In this document: one piece after another, positions 35,034 to 43,775 of the stretch | How the letters are laid out: each line of letters begins with the position of its first letter | Position numbering within the stretch: the stretch's first letter is position 1 | Assembly: GCA_964646035.1 (NCBI GenBank) | Contig: CAZYDJ010000005.1 | Location: 1 to 52,512 of the forward strand | Source: CAYLMM01 sp964646035 | Lineage (GTDB): Bacteria > Krumholzibacteriota > Krumholzibacteriia > LZORAL124-64-63 | DNA: 52,512 bases | Direction: 5' to 3' | Notes under the pieces: generated by a model | Told to the model about the DNA's origin: nothing | What the model saw: the letters and a program-made list of their open reading frames with translations, nothing else | The model's database searches: none | Program-made: the position numbers and the translations under genes

Positions 35034-35594
35034 ATGAAGATCCTTCAGTATTGTTCCGTCTGTAAGACGGAGTTCGAAATGCAAGTCGTTCCCACCGCTG
35101 ATGGGGATGACGACGGAGTCGTTTGGCTGCAGTGCCCCAGTTGCAAGGGGTTCCTGCCGAAGATCCGCAGCAGTCTGGACCTGCCCCCGGTCGATCCGCC
35201 CGCAGCCCGATCAGCCCAGGAAGAACCAAGCCCGGACTCCGCCGAAAAGGACGCGAGCGCAGAGACTGCGACCGCCGATTCCGGCGATGCCGTCGCCGGT
35301 GAGTCCGCTGCCGCTCCCGCGGTGGAAGGATCCGATGCGGTCATCGGCGCCGCCGGGCAGGATGCGGAATCCGCAACCGCTGAATCATTGCCCGATCTGG
35401 ACCCGGACAAAGCCGTGGTCTACAGGTCGTGGAGCGCCTACGAAGTGGGCGATGTGATCAAGCATCTCGCCTGGGACGATTACGGAGTGGTGGTGGCCAA
35501 GGAACAGATTCCCGGCAATCGCCTGGTGGTCAAGGTCCACTTCGAGAAGTCGGGTGTCATCCGCCTGATCGAACAGGACGGGAGTCGGCCTTGA
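35034..35594 (+). CDS. Zinc-ribbon protein with C-terminal Tudor/CarD-like domain
   Basis: A 186-residue protein of three parts. Residues 1-45 are a zinc ribbon with CSVC and CPSC pairs. Residues 50-125 are a low-complexity Ala/Glu/Asp linker. Residues 130-183 (YRSWSAYEVGDVIKHLAWDDYG, then VVKVHFEKSGVIRLI) resemble the small beta-barrel found at the C terminus of PcrA/UvrD helicases, which contacts RNA polymerase. A role in transcription or repair coupling is a guess. The stop overlaps the next start. Confidence 0.65.
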   Translation: MKILQYCSVCKTEFEMQVVPTADGDDDGVVWLQCPSCKGFLPKIRSSLDLPPVDPPAARSAQEEPSPDSAEKDASAETATADSGDAVAGESAAAPAVEGSDAVIGAAGQDAESATAESLPDLDPDKAVVYRSWSAYEVGDVIKHLAWDDYGVVVAKEQIPGNRLVVKVHFEKSGVIRLIEQDGSRP

Positions 35595-36526
35595 ACGCGG
35601 CCAGATCCCTTTCCCGCCGTCGCGCACGACGAGTCTCCCTCTTTATCATCGCCGCTGTTCTCTTTCCCGCCGCGGTATCCTTCGGCCGGTCGCCGGTGAT
35701 GGATCCGATACCCTGGCCGGCGCTGGATGATGAATCGAGCATCACTTTCCGCGTCGGTCGATTCGACGACCCCGACACCGGTTGGTCGGCTGATCGCATG
35801 GGTCTGTTCGGCGTTCGCCGGGCCACCAGGTCTTCGGTCCTGTTCATGCATTTCGACTACGTTTCCTTCACCGCCGGCAACGTGTCGGTGCTGGATCGGT
35901 GGCCGGAGCTGGCCACGGAGGAAGCCGCGGCCGGTTGGCCCGGCGAGAGACGCATGAGCGGCTGGGTGAGGCCCGGCGTGGGGCTGATCGGCAGGATCGG
36001 ATTGCCTCTTGCGGGAAAATCGCTTTACGCTCTGGCGTTGGATCTGCCGCTGGGCAAGGATTCGCTCTACCCGTTCGGCGGGCGCAACATGCCGGTGAGA
36101 TTCCATCTGCACCGCCCGCTGGCGATCGGTAGGGGCCTCGAACTTGCTTTCGGTGCGGGAATGATCTTGCAGGTCGACTCCCCGGGTGATGAACTTTCGG
36201 GCGAGGCCTTCAGTTCGGCGACGGTTCTGGAAGGCGGGCTGACCTGGCGCGCCGATGCCGGGCGTTATCTACGCCTGACGGCCGACTTCGCTTCCGGGGA
36301 CGGGATCGATTCGAAGGTCGTGGGCATCGAGGGCGTCGTTCCCTCGGGAGCGACGGGCAGGTTCACGCTGGGCGTCGCGCAGGATCTGGCCGGCCGCAGC
36401 GACCGCGTCTGGGGCACCCGGATCACTTTGGGCTGGACGATTTCGGCGCCGGTAGGCCCCGACCCAGTTGGCGACCAGGGCGACGGGCGGAAAGCCGACC
36501 GGGAAACAGGAAAGGGCGGCAGATGA
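35591..36526 (+). CDS. Putative exported envelope protein, beta-rich
   Basis: A 311-residue protein with a signal peptide at about residues 14-31 after a basic N terminus. The body alternates short hydrophobic and polar strands (for example SGWVRPGVGLIGRIGLPLAG), as in outer-membrane beta barrels or periplasmic beta proteins. No family recognised. It probably starts on the TTG overlapping the upstream stop (TTGA). The last 25 residues are polar and disordered, unlike a classic barrel that ends in Phe, so an outer-membrane call is tentative. Confidence 0.6.
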   Translation: MNAARSLSRRRARRVSLFIIAAVLFPAAVSFGRSPVMDPIPWPALDDESSITFRVGRFDDPDTGWSADRMGLFGVRRATRSSVLFMHFDYVSFTAGNVSVLDRWPELATEEAAAGWPGERRMSGWVRPGVGLIGRIGLPLAGKSLYALALDLPLGKDSLYPFGGRNMPVRFHLHRPLAIGRGLELAFGAGMILQVDSPGDELSGEAFSSATVLEGGLTWRADAGRYLRLTADFASGDGIDSKVVGIEGVVPSGATGRFTLGVAQDLAGRSDRVWGTRITLGWTISAPVGPDPVGDQGDGRKADRETGKGGR

Positions 36527-37308
36527 GAAAGCGCAATTTTGATCGCGGCCCGGGCCGCCTGGCCACAGCCGTGACGATGTTTTGTCTGGCGGTCTTTTCC
36601 GCCGCCGCGGCCGTGGCGGCTCCGGCGGCCGGCGACATCAGGATCGCGACGGTCGATACGCTGGGTTTCGCCGGCATGGAGATCCGCGGTATGGCCTGGC
36701 TCGACGAGGTCCGCTATGTGGTCCTGCTGGCCGAGCCGGACACGCTGCCGGAACTGCCCCCGCTTTCTACCCGTCTCGCCTGGTTCTCGACCGGCGCCGA
36801 GGCCGATCGCGAGGAGGACTTCACCGGCACCCTTTCCCGCGGCCTGGCCTTCGACGGCAAGTACCTCTGGAGCTGCGGCGACTCCCAGGACGGGGGAGCG
36901 CTGCTCTACAAGATCGAATCCGACACGCTCACCGTCGAAGCTGCTTATCCCACGCCCGGTCATCGGCCCTGCGGCGCCGCCTGGGACGGTGAATTCGTTT
37001 GGCTGGTCGATCGCGACACCGGGCGATTGGATCGATTCGACACCGAACATGAGGAAGTGACGCGCTCGATCCTGACCCCCGGCTTCTCGCCTTACGGTCT
37101 GGCGTTCGACGGCCGCTTCTTCTGGGTGAGCGACAGCGGGACCGGCAGACTCTATCGATTGGCGCGGAATACCGGCACCTGGAACGGCTCGGTTGCGGCC
37201 GATGTCTGGTCCTTCCGGGGACGGGATTTGGCCCTGGCCTGGGACGGATCTTCGCTGTGGTTCGCTCCCCCGGAGGGTTCTGTGGCGGTTCGGATCAGAT
37301 TTGAATAG
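36523..37308 (+). CDS. Exported beta-propeller-like protein
   Basis: A 261-residue protein with a signal peptide (about residues 12-34). The body contains repeats of the type GLAFDGKYLWSCG, GAAWDGEFVWLVDR, GLAFDGRFFWVSDS and ALAWDGSSLWF, spaced about 45-55 residues. This is a beta-propeller pattern close to glutaminyl cyclase/NHL-type repeats. The count suggests five or more blades, depending on the unrepeated start. The ATG overlaps the upstream stop (ATGA). Function unknown. Confidence 0.72.
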   Translation: MRKRNFDRGPGRLATAVTMFCLAVFSAAAAVAAPAAGDIRIATVDTLGFAGMEIRGMAWLDEVRYVVLLAEPDTLPELPPLSTRLAWFSTGAEADREEDFTGTLSRGLAFDGKYLWSCGDSQDGGALLYKIESDTLTVEAAYPTPGHRPCGAAWDGEFVWLVDRDTGRLDRFDTEHEEVTRSILTPGFSPYGLAFDGRFFWVSDSGTGRLYRLARNTGTWNGSVAADVWSFRGRDLALAWDGSSLWFAPPEGSVAVRIRFE

Positions 37309-37446
37309 GCTGTCTCTCCAAGCCCATACCTGACACACGGGTTTTCCTTGCCCGCTCTGGCGGGGATAGCGGCTTTTTCTATCTTATACCTGATTTTGAG
37401 TTTCAGAGTCAGGCTTGATTTTCCCTTGAGCGGAGGATTGATTGGA

Positions 37447-37950
37447 GTGTCTGTCAAAAAGGAAATAGCTCCTGAGGTCGTGCGGGAGAAGGAACTTGGC
37501 TTTCAGAAGTACATCCAGCAGGAAGGCCTCAAGACCACCAAGCAGCGCAACACGATCGTCAACGTGTTCTTCAAGTTGCGCGGGCACATCTCGGTCGAGG
37601 AACTGCTGAATCAGGTCAAGAAGGTCAATCCGAAGATCGGCTACGCAACCGTCTACCGGACCCTGCATCTGCTGGTCAACAGCGGGCTGGTCGAGGAGCG
37701 CCGTTTCGGTGACGGCCTTTCGCGGTATGAAGGTCATTCCGAGGTCGAGCATCACGATCACATGATCTGTCTGGAATGCGGCAAGATCTTCGAGTTCTTC
37801 AACCCGGACCTCGAGAAGCTGCAGGAAAAGCTGGCTGCCGAGAACCAGTTCACTGTCTATCGCCATCGCCTGGAACTCTACGGAGCCTGCCAGGACAAGG
37901 ACGCCTGCCGGCAGCGCAAGAACGCTTCCGGCGGACGCATCGGTGGCTGA
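37447..37950 (+). CDS. Fur family transcriptional regulator
   Basis: A 167-residue metal-responsive repressor. The winged-helix half contains TTKQRNTIVNVFFKLRGHISVEELLNQV and IGYATVYRTLHLLVNSGLVEE. The dimerisation half has HHDHMICLECGKI (regulatory metal site and CxxC zinc pair) and a later CxxxxxC pair. Fur, Zur and PerR cannot be separated by sequence alone, but the adjacent feoB makes iron the likely metal. GTG 37447 sits ten bases after GGAGG; a TTG nine bases earlier is also possible. Confidence 0.88.
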   Translation: MSVKKEIAPEVVREKELGFQKYIQQEGLKTTKQRNTIVNVFFKLRGHISVEELLNQVKKVNPKIGYATVYRTLHLLVNSGLVEERRFGDGLSRYEGHSEVEHHDHMICLECGKIFEFFNPDLEKLQEKLAAENQFTVYRHRLELYGACQDKDACRQRKNASGGRIGG

Positions 37951-37990
37951 GTTTCCCCGTCGGGGAGCTGGTCGGGAGATAGAGTTGGGC

Positions 37991-39955
37991 ATGGAAGTAT
38001 CTCATCAGGACGCCGCCGGCGTCCTGCTCCTGGTCGGCAATCCCAACGTCGGCAAGAGTGCGCTTTTCAGCAGGCTGACCGGCAAGTACGTCACGGTATC
38101 CAATTATCCGGGCACGACGGTCGACGTTACTCGCGGTCGCTTCCGTCGCGGCGCAGTGGATTCCGAGGTGATAGACACGCCGGGAATCTATTCCTTGCTG
38201 CCTCATTCCGAAGACGAGATCGTGACGCGGGACCTGCTTCTGGAGTATCCGGAAGCCAGGGTCGTACTCGTTCTCGACGCCAAGAACCTGCAGCGGGGAC
38301 TGGTGCTGTCCCAGCAATTGAGCGAGTTGGGAGTGCCGTATTGCGTGGCTCTCAACATGATGGACGAAGCTCTCGGTCAGCGTTTCCGCATCGACATTCC
38401 CGCTCTTTCCTCGGCTCTCGGCGTACCTGTCGTTCCCACGGTGGCGACTACCGGCAAGGGTATGAAGGAACTCGAAGCAGCCATGGCGGAAGCTGTTCCG
38501 GGAAACTTCACCTGTCCGCTGCCCGATGATTTCAAAAACGCGATCGAGGCCGTGGCCGCCGATCTGGAGCAGGACGTGCCGGGTCATATCGCCCGCTTCC
38601 TGGCCCAGGGGCTGCTGGTCGAGCCCCACTCCATGCCGGTCAAGCTGCGCGCCGGAATCGACCGGCAGCGGCTGGACCGCATCAACCGCAACGTAGCAAT
38701 GGGAAAACGGGGGCTGGACGTCTCGGTCAACACGGCCGTATCGGCCTGTCGCCGGGCCGTGATCAACCTGCTGCTCGACCGCCTCGAATACGCTCCGGGA
38801 CGTCAACCCGGCGGTTTTTCCGTCCGCCTCGGCCGGTTGTGCACGCATCCGGTTTGGGGCCTGGGCATGGCGGGCCTGGTCCTGTTCCTCGTCTACGAGT
38901 TCGTCGGTGTCTTCGGGGCCGGCACCCTGGTCGACCTGATGGAGAACAAGCTCTTTGCCGAGTTGCTCAATCCGGCGGTCATATCGTTTGCCGACAAGTA
39001 TCTGCCTTTCGCCGGGGTGAGGGATTTCCTGGTCGGGGACTACGGCGTGATCACGATGGCCTTGACCTACAGCCTGGCCATCATCCTGCCGGTCGTGGGC
39101 ACCTTCTTCATCGCCTTCGGCATTCTGGAGGACTCGGGCTACATGCCCCGCCTCGCGGTGATGGCCAATCGTCTGTTCCGGCGCCTCGGCCTGCACGGCA
39201 AGGCGGTCCTGCCGATGATCCTCGGTCTGGGTTGCGATACCATGGCCACCCTGACTACACGCATCCTCGACACCCGCAAGGAACGGATGATGGTGACCCT
39301 GCTGCTCGCGCTCGGGGTTCCCTGCTCGGCGCAACTGGCCGTGATATTCGGCATGCTCGGCTCCGTCTCGGCCTGGGGGCTGCTGATCTGGCTCGGTGTG
39401 GTGACCGCAGTGATGGTGACCACCGGATCCATCGCCGCCCGGCTGATTCCCGGTCAATCCAGCGATTTCATCCTCGAGTTGCCGCCGATGCGGCTGCCGG
39501 GAATCAAGAATATCCTGGTCAAGACGGCGGCCCGCATGGAGTGGTATCTTAAGGAGGCCGTGCCGCTGTTCATCCTGGGCACCGTGGTGCTGTTCACGAT
39601 GGACCGCCTCGACGTCCTGAAGGTGATCCACGGAGTGGCCGCACCGCTGGTGGAGGGTTTCCTGGGGCTGCCGGTCGAAGCGACCGACGCATTCATGGTG
39701 GGATTCCTGCGCCGCGACTACGGAGCCGCCGGCCTGCTGGATCTGCAGCGACAGGGAATGATGGATCCCCGGCAGGTCGTGGTCAGCCTGGTGATCATCA
39801 CGCTCTTCGTGCCCTGCATCGCGAACTTTTTCGTGATGATCAAGGAGAGGGGATGGAAGGCCGCGGGACTGATGCTCGGGGTCATCATCGTCATCGCTCT
39901 TTCGGTCGGAGGCGCGCTCAACGGCGTGCTGGGGCTTCTGGATATCAGACTCTGA
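37991..39955 (+). CDS. feoB: Ferrous iron transport protein B, variant clade
   Basis: A 654-residue inner-membrane transporter. The N-terminal G domain has G1 GNPNVGKS, the YPGTTVDV switch, G3 DTPG and G4 NMMDEA. The membrane half has two gate repeats. The first gate motif is GLGCDTMATLTTRILDTRKER, not the GCNVPA motif of classical FeoB, and the second half has FLRRDYGAAGL. This pattern marks a distinct FeoB clade. Upstream Fur and downstream DtxR-FeoA support iron uptake. The start is between GTG 37943, TTG 37985 and ATG 37991; TTG has the better-spaced GGGAG site. Confidence 0.88.
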   Translation: MEVSHQDAAGVLLLVGNPNVGKSALFSRLTGKYVTVSNYPGTTVDVTRGRFRRGAVDSEVIDTPGIYSLLPHSEDEIVTRDLLLEYPEARVVLVLDAKNLQRGLVLSQQLSELGVPYCVALNMMDEALGQRFRIDIPALSSALGVPVVPTVATTGKGMKELEAAMAEAVPGNFTCPLPDDFKNAIEAVAADLEQDVPGHIARFLAQGLLVEPHSMPVKLRAGIDRQRLDRINRNVAMGKRGLDVSVNTAVSACRRAVINLLLDRLEYAPGRQPGGFSVRLGRLCTHPVWGLGMAGLVLFLVYEFVGVFGAGTLVDLMENKLFAELLNPAVISFADKYLPFAGVRDFLVGDYGVITMALTYSLAIILPVVGTFFIAFGILEDSGYMPRLAVMANRLFRRLGLHGKAVLPMILGLGCDTMATLTTRILDTRKERMMVTLLLALGVPCSAQLAVIFGMLGSVSAWGLLIWLGVVTAVMVTTGSIAARLIPGQSSDFILELPPMRLPGIKNILVKTAARMEWYLKEAVPLFILGTVVLFTMDRLDVLKVIHGVAAPLVEGFLGLPVEATDAFMVGFLRRDYGAAGLLDLQRQGMMDPRQVVVSLVIITLFVPCIANFFVMIKERGWKAAGLMLGVIIVIALSVGGALNGVLGLLDIRL

Positions 39956-39983
39956 TTCCGGGGACATCCCTCGGGAGGTTGAA

Positions 39984-40649
39984 ATGGACAACTGTCGTCG
40001 AGACGCGATGGAGGATCTGCTGCGCCGGCTCTGGATCAGCCGGGAGGAAGGCAAGGACTTCATCTGCGGCCCGGATGAACCGGCCGAAGGAAACATCGGC
40101 GAGGACGAACTTCTCTCTTCGCTGGAGGCCGAGGGACTCGTTTCCAGCAGCGACGACAACATCGAACTGACGACCGCCGGCGAAACCAGGGCCGCCAACA
40201 TCGTCCGCAGGCTGCGGCTGGCCGAACGGCTCTACAGCGATCTGCTGCGCGGCAAGACCGACGGCAAAGGATCCACATTCGCCTGCCGCTTCGAGCATAT
40301 CCTGAACGACGAGGTCACCGACTCGGTCTGCACCCTGCTCGGACATCCGCCCACATGCCCCCACGGCAGACGCATCCCGCCCGGAACCTGCTGCCAGCGT
40401 TCCGCCCAGGCCGTGGCGCCGGTGGTCAGGCCGCTCAGCGATTTCGCTCCCGGCTCCACCGCCCGGATCGTTTTCCTGTCCCCGCGGTTCCATCACCGGC
40501 TCGACCGGCTGAACTCCTTCGGCATCCTGCCCGGAGCCGAAATCCAGCTGCACCAGAAGCAGCCCACCTACGTTCTGAGGATCGGCGCCACCGAAGTGGC
40601 TATCGAGAAAGAGGTGGCGCGTGAAATCTTCGCCATCAAAGTCTCCTGA
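39984..40649 (+). CDS. DtxR-type metalloregulator fused to FeoA domain
   Basis: A 221-residue two-domain protein. The first 145 residues are DtxR/MntR-like: a helix-turn-helix region (ISREEGKDF through DELLSSLEAEGLV) and a metal-binding dimerisation domain with CRFEHILNDEV and CPHGRRIP. The last 75 residues are a FeoA SH3-like domain (GSTARIVFL, then LNSFGILPGAEIQLH). It may act as iron sensor for feoB and also bind FeoB. It follows feoB by 28 bases. Overlap with alr is 29 bases. Confidence 0.87.
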   Translation: MDNCRRDAMEDLLRRLWISREEGKDFICGPDEPAEGNIGEDELLSSLEAEGLVSSSDDNIELTTAGETRAANIVRRLRLAERLYSDLLRGKTDGKGSTFACRFEHILNDEVTDSVCTLLGHPPTCPHGRRIPPGTCCQRSAQAVAPVVRPLSDFAPGSTARIVFLSPRFHHRLDRLNSFGILPGAEIQLHQKQPTYVLRIGATEVAIEKEVAREIFAIKVS

Positions 40650-41796
40650 CCCGAGCAACGGATCCGGCTGGTTGCGGATCGAGGTCGACGCCGGGGCCCT
40701 GCGCTCCAACATGGCGGTCTTTCGCCGCCTGGTTCCCGCCGACTCCCGACTGATGGCCGTGGTCAAGGCCGAGGGCTACGGCCACGGCCTGGCCCTTTCC
40801 GCCCGTGAGTTCCTGGCCGGCGGCGCCGACATGCTCGGCGTACACTCCGTCGGGGAGGCCGCAGCCCTGCGTGACGCCGGTATCGACGCCCCGGTGCTGG
40901 TGCTCGGTCCCCTGAACGAGGCGGGAGCCGTGCTGGCCGCGGAACTGGGCGCCGAGGTGACCGTGGGTTCGCTGTACGCCGCCGCCGCGGTCGAGGCCGC
41001 CGCTACGGCCGAGCGCCCGCTCCGTGTCCACGTCAAGGTCGAGACCGGGGTCAACCGCCAGGGAATCGTGGAGGAAGAAGTCGGCCCGTTGCTCGATATG
41101 CTGGGCGAGCATCCCGGAGTGGACATCGTCGGCCTCTCGAGCCATTTCGCCGACATCGAGGATACGACCGACCACGGTTTCGCCCATCGTCAGAAAGAGC
41201 GTTACGAGGCTTTCGCAAGGCTTTTTGCCGCTCGCGGCCTCGACTCGATATGCCGTCATATGTCTTGCAGCGCATCGACGATCCTGTGGGAGGACTCCTG
41301 CCGGGACATGGTCCGCGTCGGCATCTCCGCCTACGGCATCTGGCCCTCTCGTGAAACCCTGGTCTCTTCGCGGGCGGCCGGCCGGGCCGAGATCGATCTG
41401 CGCCCCGCGATGGCCTGGAAGACATGCGTGGCCCAGGTGCGGCGGGTTCCCGCCGGTCAGACGGTGGGTTATGGGCGGAGTTGGAAGGCTCCGGCGGACA
41501 GCCGTGTCGCCGTGTTGCCGGTGGGCTATTCCGATGGCTATCCGCGAGCCCTTTCCGGACGCTCCCACGTTCTGATCGGGGGGTGCCGGGCTCCGGTGCG
41601 GGGACGGATCTGCATGAACCTCTGCATGGTCGATGTCAGCCACGTGCCGGACGTCGCGCCCGGCGACGAGGTCGTGCTGCTCGGAACCCAGGGACAGGAA
41701 TCGGTCAGCGCCGAGATGATCGCCGAATGGCTCGGCACCATCGCCTACGAGGTGCTGACCCTGCCGGGAAGAAGCTGGAGCCGCATTCCGCTTTGA
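40621..41796 (+). CDS. alr: Alanine racemase
   Basis: A 391-residue PLP enzyme that makes D-alanine for peptidoglycan. The PLP lysine is K49 in AVVKAEGYGHG, where most homologues read KADAYGHG. The second catalytic group is the Tyr in the TVGYGRSW segment. CMNLCMVDVSHVPDVAPGDEVVLLG is the C-terminal domain signature. It starts on a GTG inside the preceding gene, with strong overlap (29 bases), so translation is coupled. Family assignment is firm. Confidence 0.93.
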   Translation: MKSSPSKSPDPSNGSGWLRIEVDAGALRSNMAVFRRLVPADSRLMAVVKAEGYGHGLALSAREFLAGGADMLGVHSVGEAAALRDAGIDAPVLVLGPLNEAGAVLAAELGAEVTVGSLYAAAAVEAAATAERPLRVHVKVETGVNRQGIVEEEVGPLLDMLGEHPGVDIVGLSSHFADIEDTTDHGFAHRQKERYEAFARLFAARGLDSICRHMSCSASTILWEDSCRDMVRVGISAYGIWPSRETLVSSRAAGRAEIDLRPAMAWKTCVAQVRRVPAGQTVGYGRSWKAPADSRVAVLPVGYSDGYPRALSGRSHVLIGGCRAPVRGRICMNLCMVDVSHVPDVAPGDEVVLLGTQGQESVSAEMIAEWLGTIAYEVLTLPGRSWSRIPL

Positions 41797-41830
41797 AGCG
41801 AATTCGCCGTCATCGGCCGCGGGAGGAAGA

Positions 41831-42292
41831 ATGATAGACGCCATCAAACGCTTTTTCGAGGAACGGGTGCACGATCGCATCGATCCGGACGACGCGCAGA
41901 ACGCAGCGGTTTCCGCGACCGGTATCGCCACCTGCGCTCTGTTGCTGGAGGTCGCCCACGCCGACGACGAGTTCACCGCCGAGGAGCAGGAAACCATCGT
42001 CGGCCTGGTCCGGGCCGAATTCGGTCTGTCCCCCGCGGAAGCCGCCGAGTTGATCGCCCTGGCCGAACAGGAACGACGCGAGAGCACCGATCTTTTCCAG
42101 TTCACCCGCCTGATCGGCGAGAGCCTGGATCGATCCGGAAAACTGGCCGTCGTGGAGTCGTTGTGGCGGGTCGTTTACAGCGACGGTACGCTCGAGGCCC
42201 ACGAGGACGCCCTGCTCCACAAGCTGGGCCGTTTGCTGGATCTGCGGCACAACGATCTGATCGCCCTGAAGCTGAAGGTGAAGGGCGAGTAG
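41831..42292 (+). CDS. TerB family tellurite resistance-like protein
   Basis: A 153-residue all-helical protein. The TerB pattern is clear: an ALLLEVAHADDEFTAEEQETI block and a repeat RVVYSDGTLEAHEDALLHKL, each with acidic residues that bind metal. The family is linked to tellurite resistance but occurs widely with unknown roles. GGAGGAAG precedes the ATG. It ends an operon, since a terminator follows. Confidence 0.85.
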   Translation: MIDAIKRFFEERVHDRIDPDDAQNAAVSATGIATCALLLEVAHADDEFTAEEQETIVGLVRAEFGLSPAEAAELIALAEQERRESTDLFQFTRLIGESLDRSGKLAVVESLWRVVYSDGTLEAHEDALLHKLGRLLDLRHNDLIALKLKVKGE

Positions 42293-42347
42293 TCTCTCCG
42301 GATGTACTCCGCTTCGCCGATATGTCCCTCCAGGTACGTTTCCGCTG

Positions 42348-42379
42348 TCGCCCGGGCTTCTCCGCTCGGGCGATTTTTT
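42348..42379 (+). terminator. Rho-independent terminator
   Basis: A 10-bp stem (42348-42357 with 42364-42373, one G-U pair), loop TTCTCC and six T. It ends the fur-feoB-alr-terB transcript. Confidence 0.88.
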
Positions 42380-42530
42380 ATAGCAAGTATTTGATTTCAT
42401 GTCGATTACGCCGCCGAAGCCGGGATGGCACTGCCGCTGCAAGGGGAGATCGCCGGGGCGACGAACACAGCGGCCGGGCGGATCCGATCCACGGCCCACG
42501 ATTACTGGATCCCAGGATGCGGAGGTCATG

Positions 42531-43688
42531 ATGATGAGGCGCACACTCTTTGCGGGAAGCCTGTTGCCGGCGCTGCTGCTGGCGTTGGCTTTGAGCGGCT
42601 GCAGCGAAAGCGACAACGGCCTGGCCGGCGCCGAGCCGACCGGCGGAGACGATTATGTGGCGATGGACATGGACGATGTCTACGGCGGCCTGACCGTCAG
42701 CGACGAGCCGGCGGATTTCGCCGATGAGTATTTCCAGGCCGCAGCGGTGGCCGCGGAATTCGCCGAGGCTGATGATCCCATGGCCGTCGATCCGGAGGTC
42801 CTGCTGCTCGAGGAAGCCGGCGGAGATCCCGCCGATCCCGACCGGCCCCGTTTCTCTTTTGTCAAGATCACCTGGGGCATGCTCGACCGGGCGCTCGACG
42901 ATCCGGCGATTGATGCGGCCGGCCTCGACTGGACCGGTATGCTGAACGTGGACCGGGGCATCGCGATCGCGCGCCGGACGATCCTTTTCGAGGAGCCCGG
43001 CGATCATCTCATCCTGCCCAGGATCGATCGTCATACGGTGGCCTGGACGTCTCATACCGGACCCGGCTACGACGGCTTGATCATCGAGATCATCGAGCCG
43101 CCCCTGGATCCGGATTCCACCGCGCCGATCATCCAGAACCTGCTGCATCTGGTGACTCCGCAATTCCGTCTGGACATCCCGGTCTCCGACCTGTCCGACC
43201 TCGATCTGGTCGAGAAGGTGGATGAACTCGGCAATGCGATCCGCTGCGAGGGATTCCGGCTCAGCGAGATCGATCTCTGCCCCAAGGGATTCCTGTCCGG
43301 CAAGTGGATGCGCATCGATCCGGCCGTCGATACCGTGGCCTATGACCGCGGTGTCCGCGGCCACTTCAAGGGGCGCTGGATCGATGTGTTGGGCATCGCC
43401 CGCGGCGTGGTCCGCGGCGCCTGGGGAGTGAACGGCGAGGGCGAGCAGGTCTTCGCCGGGAAGTGGATCGATAATCAAGGCCGTTTCAAGGGATTGCTCA
43501 GGGGGGCCTGGGGATCGGCCGACGGGGACGGCTACGGCGAATTCCGGGGCCACTGGACCAACCGCGCCGGTGGCGTGGAAGGCAAGCTCGGCGGCAAGTG
43601 GTTCCTGGCGACCGACAGACCCGCCGGTTTCTTCGCCGGCCGTTGGGCGACGCTCTGCGACGATGAAGCCAGCAACGGGATCGAGTGA
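42531..43688 (+). CDS. Lipoprotein with repeated GxFKGxW-type units
   Basis: A 385-residue protein. The first 20 residues end in a lipobox (ALSGC), so it is a lipid-anchored envelope protein. Residues 60-290 are polar. From about residue 260, related units recur about 30-40 residues apart: GKWMRIDP, GHFKGRWIDVLG, RGVVRGAWGV, GKWIDNQGRFKG, RGAWGSADG, GHWTNRAGG and GKWFLATDR. These Gly-Trp-rich units may form a repeated beta fold. I do not recognise the family. Three tandem ATG codons occur; the middle one (42531) is best spaced from GGAGG. Confidence 0.62.
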   Translation: MMRRTLFAGSLLPALLLALALSGCSESDNGLAGAEPTGGDDYVAMDMDDVYGGLTVSDEPADFADEYFQAAAVAAEFAEADDPMAVDPEVLLLEEAGGDPADPDRPRFSFVKITWGMLDRALDDPAIDAAGLDWTGMLNVDRGIAIARRTILFEEPGDHLILPRIDRHTVAWTSHTGPGYDGLIIEIIEPPLDPDSTAPIIQNLLHLVTPQFRLDIPVSDLSDLDLVEKVDELGNAIRCEGFRLSEIDLCPKGFLSGKWMRIDPAVDTVAYDRGVRGHFKGRWIDVLGIARGVVRGAWGVNGEGEQVFAGKWIDNQGRFKGLLRGAWGSADGDGYGEFRGHWTNRAGGVEGKLGGKWFLATDRPAGFFAGRWATLCDDEASNGIE

Positions 43689-43720
43689 TTCTTCCCGGCG
43701 GGGATCGCGAAGAGAAGAAA

Positions 43721-43750
43721 AGAGGCCCGGCCTGAACAGGCCGGGCCTCT
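43721..43750. terminator. Bidirectional terminator
   Basis: A perfect 13-bp GC-rich stem (43721-43733 with 43738-43750), loop GAAC, between the convergent lipoprotein and minus-strand antiporter operon. No clean T tract, but the stem is strong. Confidence 0.7.
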
Positions 43751-43775
43751 GGCTTGGCTATGGATCAGCGCCGGA

